DNA of 64,000 bases from Nocardioides ochotonae (lineage in GTDB: Bacteria; Actinomycetota; Actinomycetes; Propionibacteriales; Nocardioidaceae). Of the stretch, positions 17,722-24,636 are shown one piece after another. The translations under genes were made by a program, and so were the position numbers. The stretch is taken from contig NZ_CP061769.1 of NCBI RefSeq assembly GCF_011420305.2, positions 1,413,001-1,477,000 of the forward strand, read 5' to 3'. Every line of letters starts with the position of its first letter. Position 1 is the stretch's first letter. The notes beneath the pieces are model-generated. The model was not told the origin of the DNA, did no database searches, and was given only the letters and a program-made list of their open reading frames with translations.

Positions 17722-18798
17722 TCAGACCGTGCGCTGGGTGGCCGCCGCGGCCAGCTCCTCGAGCACGAGGGTCGCGTCCGGGTCCAGGCGCGCGCCGCGC
17801 AGCGCGTCGACGGCGCGCTCGCAGAGCGCCTCGATGACCTGCTCGAGCTGGGCGGGGGCGCCGGAGTCGGCCATGATCCGCTGCAGCTCGGCGACCTGCT
17901 CGGGGGAGAGGTGGGTGCCGAGCGCCCGGTCAAGCACCCCGGCGTCCCCGTCGGGCGCGGCGTCCAGCGCGAGGGCGACCAGCACCGTGCGCTTGCCCTC
18001 CACCAGGTCGTCGCCGGCCGGCTTGCCGGTGACCGCGGGGTCGCCGAAGACGCCGAGCACGTCGTCGCGCAGCTGGAAGGCCTCGCCGAGCGGCAGCCCG
18101 AAGGCGGTGAGAGCCCGCAGCGCCGCCTGGTCGCCGCCGGCCAGCGCGGCGCCGATGTGCAGCGGGCGCTCGATGGAGTACTTGGCCGACTTGTAGCGCA
18201 GCACGGTCATCGCGGTGTCCACGTCGGCGCGGCCGCGCGCCTGCACGGAGACGTCGAGGAACTGTCCGGCGACCACCTCGGAGCGGCACAGGTCGAAGAC
18301 CTCGAGGGCCGGGATCACCCGCTCGAGCGGCAGCCCGCAGCGGCGGATGAGCTCATCGGACCAGGTGAGCAACAGGTCGCCCAGGAGGATCGCCGCCGCG
18401 GCGCCGTACTGCTCGGGGTCGCCGCGCCAGGCCTGCTCGCGGTGCGAGGCCTCGAAGGCGCGGTGCGTCGCCGGACGCCCACGCCGGGTGTCGGAGGCGT
18501 CCATCAGGTCGTCGTGGACCAGCGCGCTCGCGTGCAGGATCTCCAGCGCGGCGCAGGCCCGCAGGAGGGCGGTCTCCTCCGCCTCGTCGGCCGGCGCGGC
18601 GATGGCCCGGTAGCCCCAGTAGCAGAACGACGCGCGCAGCCGCTTGCCGCCGGCCACGGAACGACGGGCCTCCTCGATCAGCAGCGCCGCGTCCGGCCCC
18701 AAGGGAGCCAGCCGCTCGGCCTGCTCGTCGATGAACGCGTCCAGCGTGGCCTGCACGCGGTCGCGGAATCCGGGGCCGTCCCATCCGCTGGCTGTCAC
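17722..18798 (-). CDS. idsA: Polyprenyl diphosphate synthase
   Basis: This 358-residue trans-prenyltransferase elongates allylic diphosphates with isopentenyl diphosphate, probably to geranylgeranyl diphosphate. Motifs in order are GGKRLRASFCYWGY, the first aspartate-rich motif VHDDLMDASDTRRGRPATH, the KSAKYSIERP region, and the second motif FQLRDDVLGVFGDP followed by GKPAGDDLVEGKRT. The gene order next to metF matches M. tuberculosis idsA2-Rv2172c. It is divergent from metF. GTG 18798 follows TAGCCT (18806-18811) by seven bases. Chain length of the product cannot be set from sequence alone. Confidence 0.92.
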   Translation of the reverse strand: MTASGWDGPGFRDRVQATLDAFIDEQAERLAPLGPDAALLIEEARRSVAGGKRLRASFCYWGYRAIAAPADEAEETALLRACAALEILHASALVHDDLMDASDTRRGRPATHRAFEASHREQAWRGDPEQYGAAAAILLGDLLLTWSDELIRRCGLPLERVIPALEVFDLCRSEVVAGQFLDVSVQARGRADVDTAMTVLRYKSAKYSIERPLHIGAALAGGDQAALRALTAFGLPLGEAFQLRDDVLGVFGDPAVTGKPAGDDLVEGKRTVLVALALDAAPDGDAGVLDRALGTHLSPEQVAELQRIMADSGAPAQLEQVIEALCERAVDALRGARLDPDATLVLEELAAAATQRTV

Positions 18799-18805
18799 GG
18801 ACAGG

Positions 18806-18866
18806 AGGCTAGCGGCCGACCCGCGGATGGACGGGCGCGGGGCTCGCCCGGCACGGAACTTAGACT
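18806..18866. promoter_or_regulatory. Divergent leaderless promoters of idsA and metF
   Basis: TAGCCT on the minus strand (18806-18811) lies seven bases before GTG 18798. TAGACT on the plus strand (18861-18866) lies six bases before ATG 18873. Confidence 0.6.
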
Positions 18867-18872
18867 TCGGGC

Positions 18873-19763
18873 ATGGCAGAGGACCGGATCGCGAGCATCG
18901 CCCAGCTCGTGCGCGACGGCGGACGCTCGTTCTCCTTCGAGTTCTTCCCCCCGAAGGACGAGGCCGGCGAGGAGCAGCTGTGGCGCGCGATCAGCGCCCT
19001 GGAGCCCTATCGGCCGACGTTCGTCTCCGTGACGTACGGCGCCGGCGGCTCCAGCCGCGACACCACCGTGCGGGTGACCAGCCGGATCGCGCGCGAGACG
19101 ACCATGACGCCGATGGCGCACCTGACCTGCGTGGGTCACACCCGCGCGGAGCTCGAGGGGATCCTCGACAGCTACGCCGAGGCCGGCATCCACAACGTGA
19201 TGGCCCTGCGCGGCGACCCCGCCGACGGCCCCCGCGCGCCGTGGGAGGCGACCCCGGGCGGGCTGACCTACGCCACCGAGCTGGTCGAGCTGGCACGTGC
19301 TCGCGGTGACTTCACCGTCGGCGTGGCGGCCTTCCCCGAGGGCCACCCGACCGCCGAGTCCCTCGACCACGACGCCGACGTGCTCGCCGCCAAGGCCCGC
19401 GCCGGCGCGGAGTTCGCGGTCACCCAGATGTTCTTCCGTGCCTCGGACTACTTCGCACTGGTCGACCGCGTGCGGGCGCGCGGCATCGACATCCCGGTGC
19501 TGCCCGGCATCATGCCGATCCTCAACCTCAACGCGATCCGCCGCCAGGGCGAGCTGATCGGCTGCGACGTCCCGGCCGACATCGTGGCCCGCATCTCCGC
19601 CCACGACGGCGACCCGGCCGCGGTGCGCGCCGAGGGCATCGCGCTGGCCGCCGAGCTGTGCGAGGAGCTGCTCGCCGGCGGTGCGCCCGGTCTGCACTTC
19701 TACACGCTGAACCGCTCCAAGGCGACGCTGGAGATCTTCGCCGCGCTCAACATGTCCGTCTGA
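18873..19763 (+). CDS. metF: Methylenetetrahydrofolate reductase
   Basis: This 296-residue flavoenzyme reduces 5,10-methylene-THF to 5-methyl-THF for methionine synthesis. It carries SFSFEFFPPKDEAGEEQLW, VSVTYGAGGSSRDTT, MAHLTCVGHTRAEL, NVMALRGDPADG, and FAVTQMFFRASDYFALVDR. Length and motif order are typical of the bacterial TIM-barrel enzyme. A leaderless promoter is predicted, so no riboswitch can lie in its leader. It is convergent with the desaturase-like gene, with 36 bases between. Confidence 0.95.
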   Translation: MAEDRIASIAQLVRDGGRSFSFEFFPPKDEAGEEQLWRAISALEPYRPTFVSVTYGAGGSSRDTTVRVTSRIARETTMTPMAHLTCVGHTRAELEGILDSYAEAGIHNVMALRGDPADGPRAPWEATPGGLTYATELVELARARGDFTVGVAAFPEGHPTAESLDHDADVLAAKARAGAEFAVTQMFFRASDYFALVDRVRARGIDIPVLPGIMPILNLNAIRRQGELIGCDVPADIVARISAHDGDPAAVRAEGIALAAELCEELLAGGAPGLHFYTLNRSKATLEIFAALNMSV

Positions 19764-19799
19764 GCCGCATGCCCGTCTGAGCGGGTCGCGCGGTCGGTC

Positions 19800-21125
19800 T
19801 CAGGCCGGCCCGACGACCTGGGCGACCAGGGCCGCCGAGAGCCCGACGAACGGGATCCCGCTGCCCGGTGTCGCGTGCGCGCCGGCGGCGAGCACGCCCG
19901 GCACCGGCGTGTGCGGGCCCAGGCGGCGGCGTACCGTGCGCCGGCCCTGCCACTGCACCCCGAGCGGGGAGCCGCCCCACTGCGCGACCAGGTCGCGGGG
20001 GCTGCGGTCCACGCGGGTGATCAGCCCGGGGCGCAGGTCGACGCCCTGGCGGGCCAGGGCCAGCAGGATGTCCTCGGCGAGGCGTCCGCGCCCGTGGACG
20101 GTCACCGCACGCGCGCCGTCGGGGGCGGTGCCGCCCGGGCGGACCACCAGCATCGGGTCGCCGTGCACGACCAGGTCGTGGGAGCCGGCCGGTACACCGG
20201 CGGCCGCGGCGGCCTCGCCGTCCACGCCGACGTGGCACACGACCGGCGGGATCGCGGGCGTCGTGCGGGCGACGTACGAGGCCAGCGCCGGCAGCCCGCG
20301 CGGGTCGATCGCGCAGACGACGACGTCGGCGTCGATCTCCCCGGCACTGGTCGCGACCGCCACCGCGCGTCCGCCGCGCACCACGACGTCGGTGGCGGTG
20401 ACCCCGGTGCGCACGTCCACCCGGCGGGTCGCCAGCCGGGCGGTGAGCGCGCGGGCGAGGGCGTCGGCGCCGCCGGTGAAGGACCAGGCGCCGAAGCGCT
20501 GCTCGACGTAGGACCGCACGCCCGCCCAGGACGGCACGTCGCGCGGGTCGTGGCCGTCCGCGACGAACGGGTGTGCGGCGACCAGGCGCAGCCGCGGGTC
20601 GCGCAGGGAGCGGGCCAGCCGGCGGCGCAGGCTCTCGCGCCGGTCGAGGATCGAGGCCAGCTCGCGGGGGAGCGCTGCGGGGTCCCACGGGACCTCCAGG
20701 TAGTGACGGCGCAACACCTCCCACTCCTCGGCGTACGACGCGACGTGGTCGACCCAGGCCTGGCCCAGACCGGGTCCGAGCTCCTCGACGGCGTGCAGCT
20801 GCCCGGCGCGGGAGGAGGGGAGCCGCAGGACGCTGCCGTCCTCGAAGCGGTGCTCGCGCAGCAGGTCGGTCGCGACCAGCTCGAGCTCGCGCTCCAGGGG
20901 CCGCCCGCTCTTGCGGAACAGGTCGCGCAGCACGGCCGGCAGCAGCGTGGTGGAGGGCCCGGCGTCCCACGTGAAGTCCGACGGCCCGTCCCCGGTCGCC
21001 GCCACCAGCGCGCCGCCGAGGCGGTCGCTGCGCTCGAGCAGCGTCACGTCGTGGCCGAGCTTGGCGACCCTGGCCGCGGTCGCCGAGCCGCCGAGACCGC
21101 CGCCGACCACCACCACGCGCGCCAT
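19800..21125 (-). CDS. Phytoene-desaturase-like FAD oxidoreductase
   Basis: This 441-residue protein has an N-terminal FAD-binding motif MARVVVVGGGLGGSATAARV with the following acidic turn LLERSDRLGG. The C-terminal GVLAAGAHATPGSGIPFVGLS is the matching dinucleotide motif of the CrtI/amine-oxidase family. Its place beside a prenyl diphosphate synthase would suit carotenoid or related isoprenoid chemistry, but no phytoene synthase gene is nearby, so the substrate is open. ATG 21125 follows TAGTCT (21133-21138) by seven bases, placing this promoter inside the 3' end of the arsC-like gene. Confidence 0.8.
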   Translation of the reverse strand: MARVVVVGGGLGGSATAARVAKLGHDVTLLERSDRLGGALVAATGDGPSDFTWDAGPSTTLLPAVLRDLFRKSGRPLERELELVATDLLREHRFEDGSVLRLPSSRAGQLHAVEELGPGLGQAWVDHVASYAEEWEVLRRHYLEVPWDPAALPRELASILDRRESLRRRLARSLRDPRLRLVAAHPFVADGHDPRDVPSWAGVRSYVEQRFGAWSFTGGADALARALTARLATRRVDVRTGVTATDVVVRGGRAVAVATSAGEIDADVVVCAIDPRGLPALASYVARTTPAIPPVVCHVGVDGEAAAAAGVPAGSHDLVVHGDPMLVVRPGGTAPDGARAVTVHGRGRLAEDILLALARQGVDLRPGLITRVDRSPRDLVAQWGGSPLGVQWQGRRTVRRRLGPHTPVPGVLAAGAHATPGSGIPFVGLSAALVAQVVGPA

Positions 21126-21132
21126 GGCGCGA

Positions 21133-21138
21133 AGACTA
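21133..21138 (-). promoter_or_regulatory. Leaderless -10 element of the desaturase-like gene
   Basis: TAGTCT on the minus strand is seven bases before ATG 21125 and overlaps the stop of the upstream gene. Confidence 0.45.
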
Positions 21139-21513
21139 GGACACCGGTGCGGACCCCGGACGCCCCAGGGCGACCACGCGGGCCAGGGTCTGCTCGTCGC
21201 GGGCCACGAGCGTGGTGCCGTCGTCGGCCGTCACGATCGGGCGCTGGATCGCGCGCGGGTTCGCGGCGAGCGCGGTCAGCCACTCGCTGCGGGCCGCCGC
21301 GGTGCGGGGCAGGTCGATGCCGGCCTCGCGGGCCTCCTTGGCGCGCGCGACGTCCCACGGCTCGAGCCCGAGCCTCTCGACCACCGCCCCGAGCTCCTCG
21401 GCGGTCGGCGGGTCGTCGAGGTAGCGGCGCACCGTGTGGGCGACACCCGCCTCCTCCAGCGCGCGCTGCGCGGTGCGGCACTTCGAGCAGGCAGGGTTGA
21501 TCCAGATCTCCAT
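21136..21513 (-). CDS. arsC: ArsC/Spx-family reductase
   Basis: This 125-residue thioredoxin-fold protein begins MEIWINPACSKCRTAQRALE, with the N-terminal CSKC motif. It continues with RRYLDDPPTAEEL and NPRAIQRPIV, the arginine-containing loop of the ArsC family. It could be a glutaredoxin- or mycothiol-dependent arsenate reductase, but no arsenic-resistance gene is adjacent, so a general redox role is equally possible. ATG 21513 lies two bases after the stop of the upstream deacylase gene and has a GTGAGG Shine-Dalgarno, so the two are co-transcribed. Confidence 0.85.
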   Translation of the reverse strand: MEIWINPACSKCRTAQRALEEAGVAHTVRRYLDDPPTAEELGAVVERLGLEPWDVARAKEAREAGIDLPRTAAARSEWLTALAANPRAIQRPIVTADDGTTLVARDEQTLARVVALGRPGSAPVS

Positions 21514-21515
21514 CC

Positions 21516-21989
21516 TCACTCCATGTCCAGCTCGCGGGCGCCGGTCAGCTCGCGCAGCTCGTCGTACGTCGTGGAGAACACCGCGGACGGGTGGCCGGCG
21601 GCGGCCCAGACCACCTCGTGGCGCCGCAGCCACGGGTCGAGGTAGGTCGGGACCGGTGCCGGGTGCCCGAGGGGCGAGACGCCGCCGATGACCTGCCCGG
21701 TGTGCTCGCGGACCATCTCCGGGCTCGCGCGGCGCAGCCGGTCGACGCCGAGGCGCCGCGCCACGGCGGCGGTGTCGACGCGGTGCGCGCCCGAGGTCAG
21801 CAGCAGGACCGGTGCGCCGTCGGCGTCGAAGAGCAGGCTGTTGGCGATCGCGCCGACCTCGCAGCCGAGTGCCTCGGCGGCCAGTGCGGCGGTATGGACG
21901 GAATCCGGCAGAATGACCACTTGACCGATTCCGCCGCGGCGGCTGTGCTCCGCCCGGAACCTCGTGACCGAGGGATGCTCCACGTCCAT
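21516..21989 (-). CDS. YbaK/ProX-like aminoacyl-tRNA deacylase
   Basis: This 157-residue protein belongs to the YbaK/ProX fold that hydrolyses mischarged tRNAs. The signature segments are CEVGAIANSLLF, APVLLLTSGAHRVDT and IGGVSPLGHPAPVPTYLDP, which contains the conserved GGVSPLG loop. It resembles the ProX-like branch more than the Cys-tRNA(Pro) editor at 57239-57727, so the window holds two paralogues. TAGGGT (21997-22002) seven bases before ATG 21989 predicts a leaderless start. arsC follows directly. Confidence 0.85.
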   Translation of the reverse strand: MDVEHPSVTRFRAEHSRRGGIGQVVILPDSVHTAALAAEALGCEVGAIANSLLFDADGAPVLLLTSGAHRVDTAAVARRLGVDRLRRASPEMVREHTGQVIGGVSPLGHPAPVPTYLDPWLRRHEVVWAAAGHPSAVFSTTYDELRELTGARELDME

Positions 21990-21996
21990 GCCGGAA

Positions 21997-22002
21997 ACCC
22001 TA
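21997..22002 (-). promoter_or_regulatory. Leaderless -10 element of the ProX-like gene
   Basis: TAGGGT on the minus strand is seven bases before ATG 21989. Confidence 0.5.
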
Positions 22003-22044
22003 GCCGCGCGCGGACCGGAGTCGCGGACGACCTATGGAGGATGC

Positions 22045-22557
22045 ATGGCTGCCCAGCAGGAGAACACCAGGCCCGACTCGGTGCGCCGCGCGCTGCAGGT
22101 GCTCTGGGCGCTGGTCGCCTTCGGCGCGGTCGCCGTCCTGCTGACCTGGATCTTCGAGGACGACCTGATCCGCTCCTGGGCGGAGGGGCACCGGTCGGTG
22201 CGCGACGTGCTCGCGTCCGGCGGGATCGAGGCGGTCAAGGACGGCGAGATCAAGCCGCCGGCGTTCGTGCCGGTGACCGCCGTGATCTACCTGGTCATGG
22301 GCGGCCTGCTCGCGGTGCTCGCACCGCTGTTCGCCGCCGGCTTCGAGTGGGCGCGGATCTGCCTGGTGGTCACCCTGCTGACCCTCGTGGTCGGGGTGGT
22401 CGCCATCTTGATCACCGGCCCGCCGTCGCTGTTCCTGGCGCTCTCGGTCATCGGTCTGATGCTGACCCTCGCCCTCCTGGTGCTGCTCCTGCACAAGGAC
22501 ACCACCGCCTACCTGCACGGCTGGTCCGCCGAGGACCGCGACACCGTCCAGCGCTGA
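22045..22557 (+). CDS. Small membrane protein of unknown function
   Basis: This 170-residue protein has four hydrophobic segments: about 19-38, 74-98, 102-120 and 124-146. Both ends are charged. The sequence has no recognised family motif. ATG 22045 is chosen because GGAGG lies just upstream; the open frame extends further but without a good start site. A hairpin and an SOS-box palindrome lie just downstream, so transcription probably ends there. Confidence 0.6.
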   Translation: MAAQQENTRPDSVRRALQVLWALVAFGAVAVLLTWIFEDDLIRSWAEGHRSVRDVLASGGIEAVKDGEIKPPAFVPVTAVIYLVMGGLLAVLAPLFAAGFEWARICLVVTLLTLVVGVVAILITGPPSLFLALSVIGLMLTLALLVLLLHKDTTAYLHGWSAEDRDTVQR

Positions 22558-22570
22558 GTCGCGGCGCTGT

Positions 22571-22590
22571 CCCACCGGGTTGTCGGTGGG
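22571..22590 (+). terminator. Short hairpin after the membrane-protein gene
   Basis: CCCACCG (22571-22577) pairs perfectly with CGGTGGG (22584-22590) around a six-base loop, 14 bases after the stop codon. Confidence 0.5.
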
Positions 22591-22603
22591 CGCGGGTAGC
22601 TTG

Positions 22604-22635
22604 CCGACATCTCGAACGCGCGTTCGAGATGTCGG
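22604..22635. promoter_or_regulatory. SOS box (LexA operator) inside a 32-bp perfect palindrome
   Basis: The core TCGAACGCGCGTTCGA (22612-22627) matches the actinobacterial LexA consensus TCGAAC-N4-GTTCGA exactly. The symmetry extends outwards to CCGACAT...ATGTCGG, so all 32 bases are palindromic. It lies 74 bases upstream of the HEPN gene. An identical core lies at 52902-52917. Confidence 0.85.
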
Positions 22636-22701
22636 TGGGGTCCCCTCCCCGCCGAAGGCCATCCGAGGCCATCCAGGGTCGGTGAGCGAGAGGACAATCC
22701 C

Positions 22702-23142
22702 GTGCCGTACGACGCCCCTCATCCCTATGCACTCCCGGCGACCACCCACGCCTATCTCGCCCGCTCCGCGGAGTCGCTGAGCGAGGCGATGGCGGCGCCG
22801 GACGCGCCGACCCGCTATGCCACCGCCCACGTCGCCGCGCTGCGGGCCGCGGCTGCGCTGCTCGCGGCCCGGGCGCGCCCCGAGCCGGCTCGACGCCGGC
22901 CCCAGCGCAACGCCTGGGTACTGCTCGCCGGGGTCGCCCCCGAGCTGGGGGAGTGGGCCCGGTTCTTCGCGGCCGGCGCCGCCAAGCGGGCGGCCTGCGA
23001 GGCCGGCTCGACGCGTGCGGTCACCGAGCGCGAGGCCGACGACCTGGTCCGCGACGCCGACCGGTTCCTCGCCGTCGTCGAGCACTCGCTCGGCCTGATG
23101 CCGCATGCCCCGGCGGCCGAGCACGTCGCGCGCGCCGGCTGA
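22702..23142 (+). CDS. SAV_6107-type HEPN protein under an SOS box
   Basis: This 146-residue, mostly helical protein matches the SAV_6107-like HEPN family. Family features are the RYATAHVAALRAAAALLAAR helix near the N-terminus and RRPQRNAWVLLAGVAPELGEW in the middle. A C-terminal RFLAVVEH has the spacing of the HEPN R-x(4-6)-H motif, although it is not certain this is the active pair. Many HEPN proteins are RNases or nucleotide-binding modules; the role of this family is unknown. GTG 22702 has a GCGAGAGGA site. The SOS box upstream and, in other actinobacteria, a frequent neighbouring DNA polymerase IV gene point to DNA-damage responses; no dinB is present here. Confidence 0.8.
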   Translation: MPYDAPHPYALPATTHAYLARSAESLSEAMAAPDAPTRYATAHVAALRAAAALLAARARPEPARRRPQRNAWVLLAGVAPELGEWARFFAAGAAKRAACEAGSTRAVTEREADDLVRDADRFLAVVEHSLGLMPHAPAAEHVARAG

Positions 23143-23221
23143 GACCCAGACCGACCTCTGTCCGATCCGCCCGATCCGCGTGCCTCCGCGCGGCTCCCGG
23201 CGCCGCCGGCGGGCGACGCCC

Positions 23222-23227
23222 TAGGGT
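23222..23227 (+). promoter_or_regulatory. Leaderless -10 element of the methyltransferase gene
   Basis: TAGGGT lies six bases before ATG 23234, so this gene can be read independently of the SOS-controlled gene upstream. Confidence 0.55.
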
Positions 23228-23233
23228 GGGTGC

Positions 23234-23965
23234 ATGCCTAGCAGTGACCCGTTCGCGGACAAGCCCAGCGAGCGCCGGGCGGCCGCTCGGACCTCCGTGG
23301 TGTGGGGGGCGTTGCGACCCGTCCTGGACGCCGGCCCGTGCGACGTGCTCGACCTCGGCGGCGGCACCGGCGTCTCCGCGGTGCGGGCCGCCGAGCTCGG
23401 CCACCGCGTGACCGTCGTGGACCCCAGCCCCGACGCGCTGGCCTCGTTGGACCGCCGTGCCCGCGAGGTCGGCGTGCAGGTCGCCGGCCACCAGGGCGAC
23501 GTGAGCACCCTGCTCGACGTGCCCGGCCGTGCCGGGGCCGACGTGGTGCTGTGCCACGGCGTGCTCGAGGTCGTCGATGACCCGGCCGCCGCGCTGGCCA
23601 CGATCCGTGAGGTGCTGCGCCCCGGCGGCACCCTCAGCCTGCTGGTCGCCCAGCGCTACGCCGCCGTGGTCGCCCGCGCGATGGCCGGCCACTTCGGCCA
23701 GGCCCTCGCCGCCCTCGACGACACCGCGCCCACCGGGCGCGCTGGACGCCGGGTCACCCGCGAGGAGCTCGAGGCGCTGCTCGTCGACGCCGGCTTCGAG
23801 GTCGCCCAGGTGCACGGCGTCCGCGTGTTCGCCGACCTGGTCCCCGGGTCGCTGGTCGACTCCGAGCCCGGCGCCAGCGCCGCGCTGGTCGAGCTCGAGC
23901 ACGCCGTCGCGGGGCGCCCGGAGTTCATCCCGCTGGCCACCCAGCTGCACGTCCTGGCGCGCTGA
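23234..23965 (+). CDS. SAM-dependent methyltransferase, class I
   Basis: This 243-residue Rossmann-fold protein has motif I VLDLGGGTGVSAVRAAELG, the acidic end of strand 2 VTVVDPSPDALASLDRRA, and motif IV DVVLCHGVLEVVDDP with LRPGGTLSLLV. These place it among UbiE/BioC/Smt-like small-molecule methyltransferases. It follows the HEPN gene and precedes DUF3040, the same order as seen in related genomes around dinB. The substrate is unknown. Confidence 0.85.
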   Translation: MPSSDPFADKPSERRAAARTSVVWGALRPVLDAGPCDVLDLGGGTGVSAVRAAELGHRVTVVDPSPDALASLDRRAREVGVQVAGHQGDVSTLLDVPGRAGADVVLCHGVLEVVDDPAAALATIREVLRPGGTLSLLVAQRYAAVVARAMAGHFGQALAALDDTAPTGRAGRRVTREELEALLVDAGFEVAQVHGVRVFADLVPGSLVDSEPGASAALVELEHAVAGRPEFIPLATQLHVLAR

Positions 23966-24107
23966 ATGCGCCGCAGATCGCGGGGTCGTCGGTGGGCTGC
24001 GATGAGATTTGACCGCCGCGGGTACCGCGATCGGATTCACCTGCCTAGACTTGCCACAGGGGCCATCCATCAGGATCGGCTGGTCATCACGACAGTGGGA
24101 GGATCCG

Positions 24108-24548
24108 GTGCCACTCTCTGAAGAGGAGCTGCGGCTACTCGAGCAGATGGAACGTGCCCTCGTCGCGGAGGACCCCAAGTTCGCCTCGACCCTGCGCGGT
24201 ACCTCGATGCGTCGCTCCGCGCGACGTCGCGCGATCATCGCCGGCTGTGTGTTCGTCGTCGGCATCGCGGTGCTGATGACCGGCGCCGTGGCCCAGCAGT
24301 GGGCGATCGGTGTGGTCGGCTTCGTGGTGATGCTCGCCTCGGCGACCCTCGGCCTCAATGCGATCCGCGGCCAGCAGGCCGCTGCGGCCGCCGACGCCCG
24401 CACCGCCGGTCACCCCTCCCGTGGCTTCACGGTGATCGAGGGCGGCAAGCGTGGTCGCACCCGCCGCCAGCGGCACACCAGCGGCTCCTTCATGGAGCGC
24501 GCCGAGGAGCGCTGGCGCCGCCGCCGTGAGGAGAACGGCGGCTTCTGA
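24108..24548 (+). CDS. DUF3040 membrane protein
   Basis: This 146-residue protein begins VPLSEEELRLLEQMERALVAED, the conserved DUF3040 start, matching M. tuberculosis Rv2169c in the same location. Two adjacent hydrophobic segments (about residues 45-67 and 68-88) form a hairpin in the membrane, and the C-terminus is strongly basic. GTG 24108 has GTGGGAGGA upstream. Function is unknown. A large hairpin follows the stop. Confidence 0.85.
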   Translation: MPLSEEELRLLEQMERALVAEDPKFASTLRGTSMRRSARRRAIIAGCVFVVGIAVLMTGAVAQQWAIGVVGFVVMLASATLGLNAIRGQQAAAAADARTAGHPSRGFTVIEGGKRGRTRRQRHTSGSFMERAEERWRRRREENGGF

Positions 24549-24572
24549 CCCTGCCGTCCGCCGTGTCGGCCC

Positions 24573-24622
24573 CCATGGGGCGCCGATTCGGCGCTGATGG
24601 TGCGCTGAGTCGGCGCCCATGG
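24573..24622. terminator. Large bidirectional hairpin
   Basis: Arms beginning and ending CCATGGG and containing CGCCGA and GCGC pair over about 20 positions with one bulge and two mismatches; the loop is short. It lies between the convergent DUF3040 and transglutaminase genes. Confidence 0.65.
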
Positions 24623-24636
24623 TGGCGCCGCCCGGG

